A stretch of DNA of 5,438 nt from Planctomycetota bacterium (GTDB lineage Bacteria > Planctomycetota > UBA11346), in assembly GCA_013816415.1 (NCBI GenBank), contig JACDEN010000231.1, forward strand, positions 1 through 5,438, written 5' to 3'. This document shows positions 5,229-5,438 of the stretch, one piece after another. The first letter of the stretch is position 1. Every line of letters starts with the position of its first letter. The notes under the pieces were generated by a model that saw only the letters and a program-made list of their open reading frames with translations, was not told the origin of the DNA and ran no database searches. The position numbers and the translations under genes were made by a program.

Positions 5229-5438
5229 GCCGCGAGCGTACGAGGCGTTGGGGCGAGGACAGGGGACGCCCCACGTTTGGCTAGGACGGGGTTGTTCAAA
5301 ACCATCGGGTATTCCTCGTACTTCCCTCCCGAGCAGTTGCAGCCGCACTCATGCTGCGCGCCTGACCTGCGGTCGAGGGCGGCGTTGGTTGCATGCGAGC
5401 GTGAGCAGCCGGTCGGGCAGTGTCGCCTCTCTCGCGTT
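5229..5438. other. Upstream region of the phosphoesterase, no confident gene
   Basis: These 210 bases reach the window edge. On the minus strand one frame is open from the edge to a TGA at 5349-5351 (29 residues, ending PQVRRAA) and could be the tail of a gene outside the window, but it is too short to identify. A well-placed Shine-Dalgarno-like GAGGAA precedes an ATG at 5305 that opens a frame overlapping the phosphoesterase out of phase. No tRNA or repeat is apparent. Confidence 0.4.
5235..5240 (-). promoter_or_regulatory. Possible -10 element of the phosphoesterase gene (leaderless geometry)
   Basis: Read on the minus strand this is TACGCT, fitting the TAnnnT pattern, ending six bases before the ATG at 5228. 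No good -35 is seen at 16-18 bases. The layout matches that at lexA; alone it is weak. Confidence 0.25.

Noticed and set aside
5229..5348. In-frame 40-residue N-terminal extension of the phosphoesterase
   Set aside because: The family N-terminus (IWALSDLHL) begins just after the ATG at 5228. The extension has no family character.

Overview
This is a GC-rich bacterial chromosomal window that reads like core genome rather than a mobile or accessory region. No insertion sequence, integrase, CRISPR array, tRNA or rRNA is visible. The lineage cannot be fixed from the sequence alone. The variant bL34 N-terminus (MHLKIR... instead of MKRTYQPS), rpmH without rnpA behind it, the long RecA N-terminal extension and the unusual palindrome in front of lexA suggest a deep, non-proteobacterial lineage. 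Planctomycetota or a related group is my tentative guess.

Left part, plus strand: the window opens inside the 3' end of a phytanoyl-CoA dioxygenase (PhyH) family gene, bases 1-291. After a 168-base gap comes a complete membrane-bound sensor histidine kinase, 460-1701, with no response regulator in the window. A 509-base stretch with no confident gene follows (1702-2210). It lies between the 3' ends of the kinase and recA, which converge, and it carries hairpins, including a probable recA terminator.

Right part, all minus strand, in order of transcription: a COG1768-like metallophosphoesterase (5228 to 4488), rpmH for ribosomal protein bL34 (4409 to 4254, only 51 aa), a strong rho-independent terminator (4230 to 4202), lexA (4139 to 3516), a weak terminator-like hairpin, and recA (3431 to 2211). 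LexA and RecA are the repressor and the activator of the SOS response. They sit side by side 84 bases apart, without recX.

The most interesting signal is the lexA promoter. It has a perfect TTGACA -35, a -10-like TATGAA, and a perfect palindrome CATAGG-CT-CCTATG overlapping the -10 and lying 8 bases from the ATG. This is a natural candidate for the LexA operator of this lineage, and it differs from the well-known LexA boxes. The -10 ends 6 bases before the lexA ATG, so the mRNA is probably leaderless. The histidine kinase and phosphoesterase starts show the same geometry more weakly, whereas recA and rpmH have Shine-Dalgarno sequences. I see no wholly new multi-gene system here.
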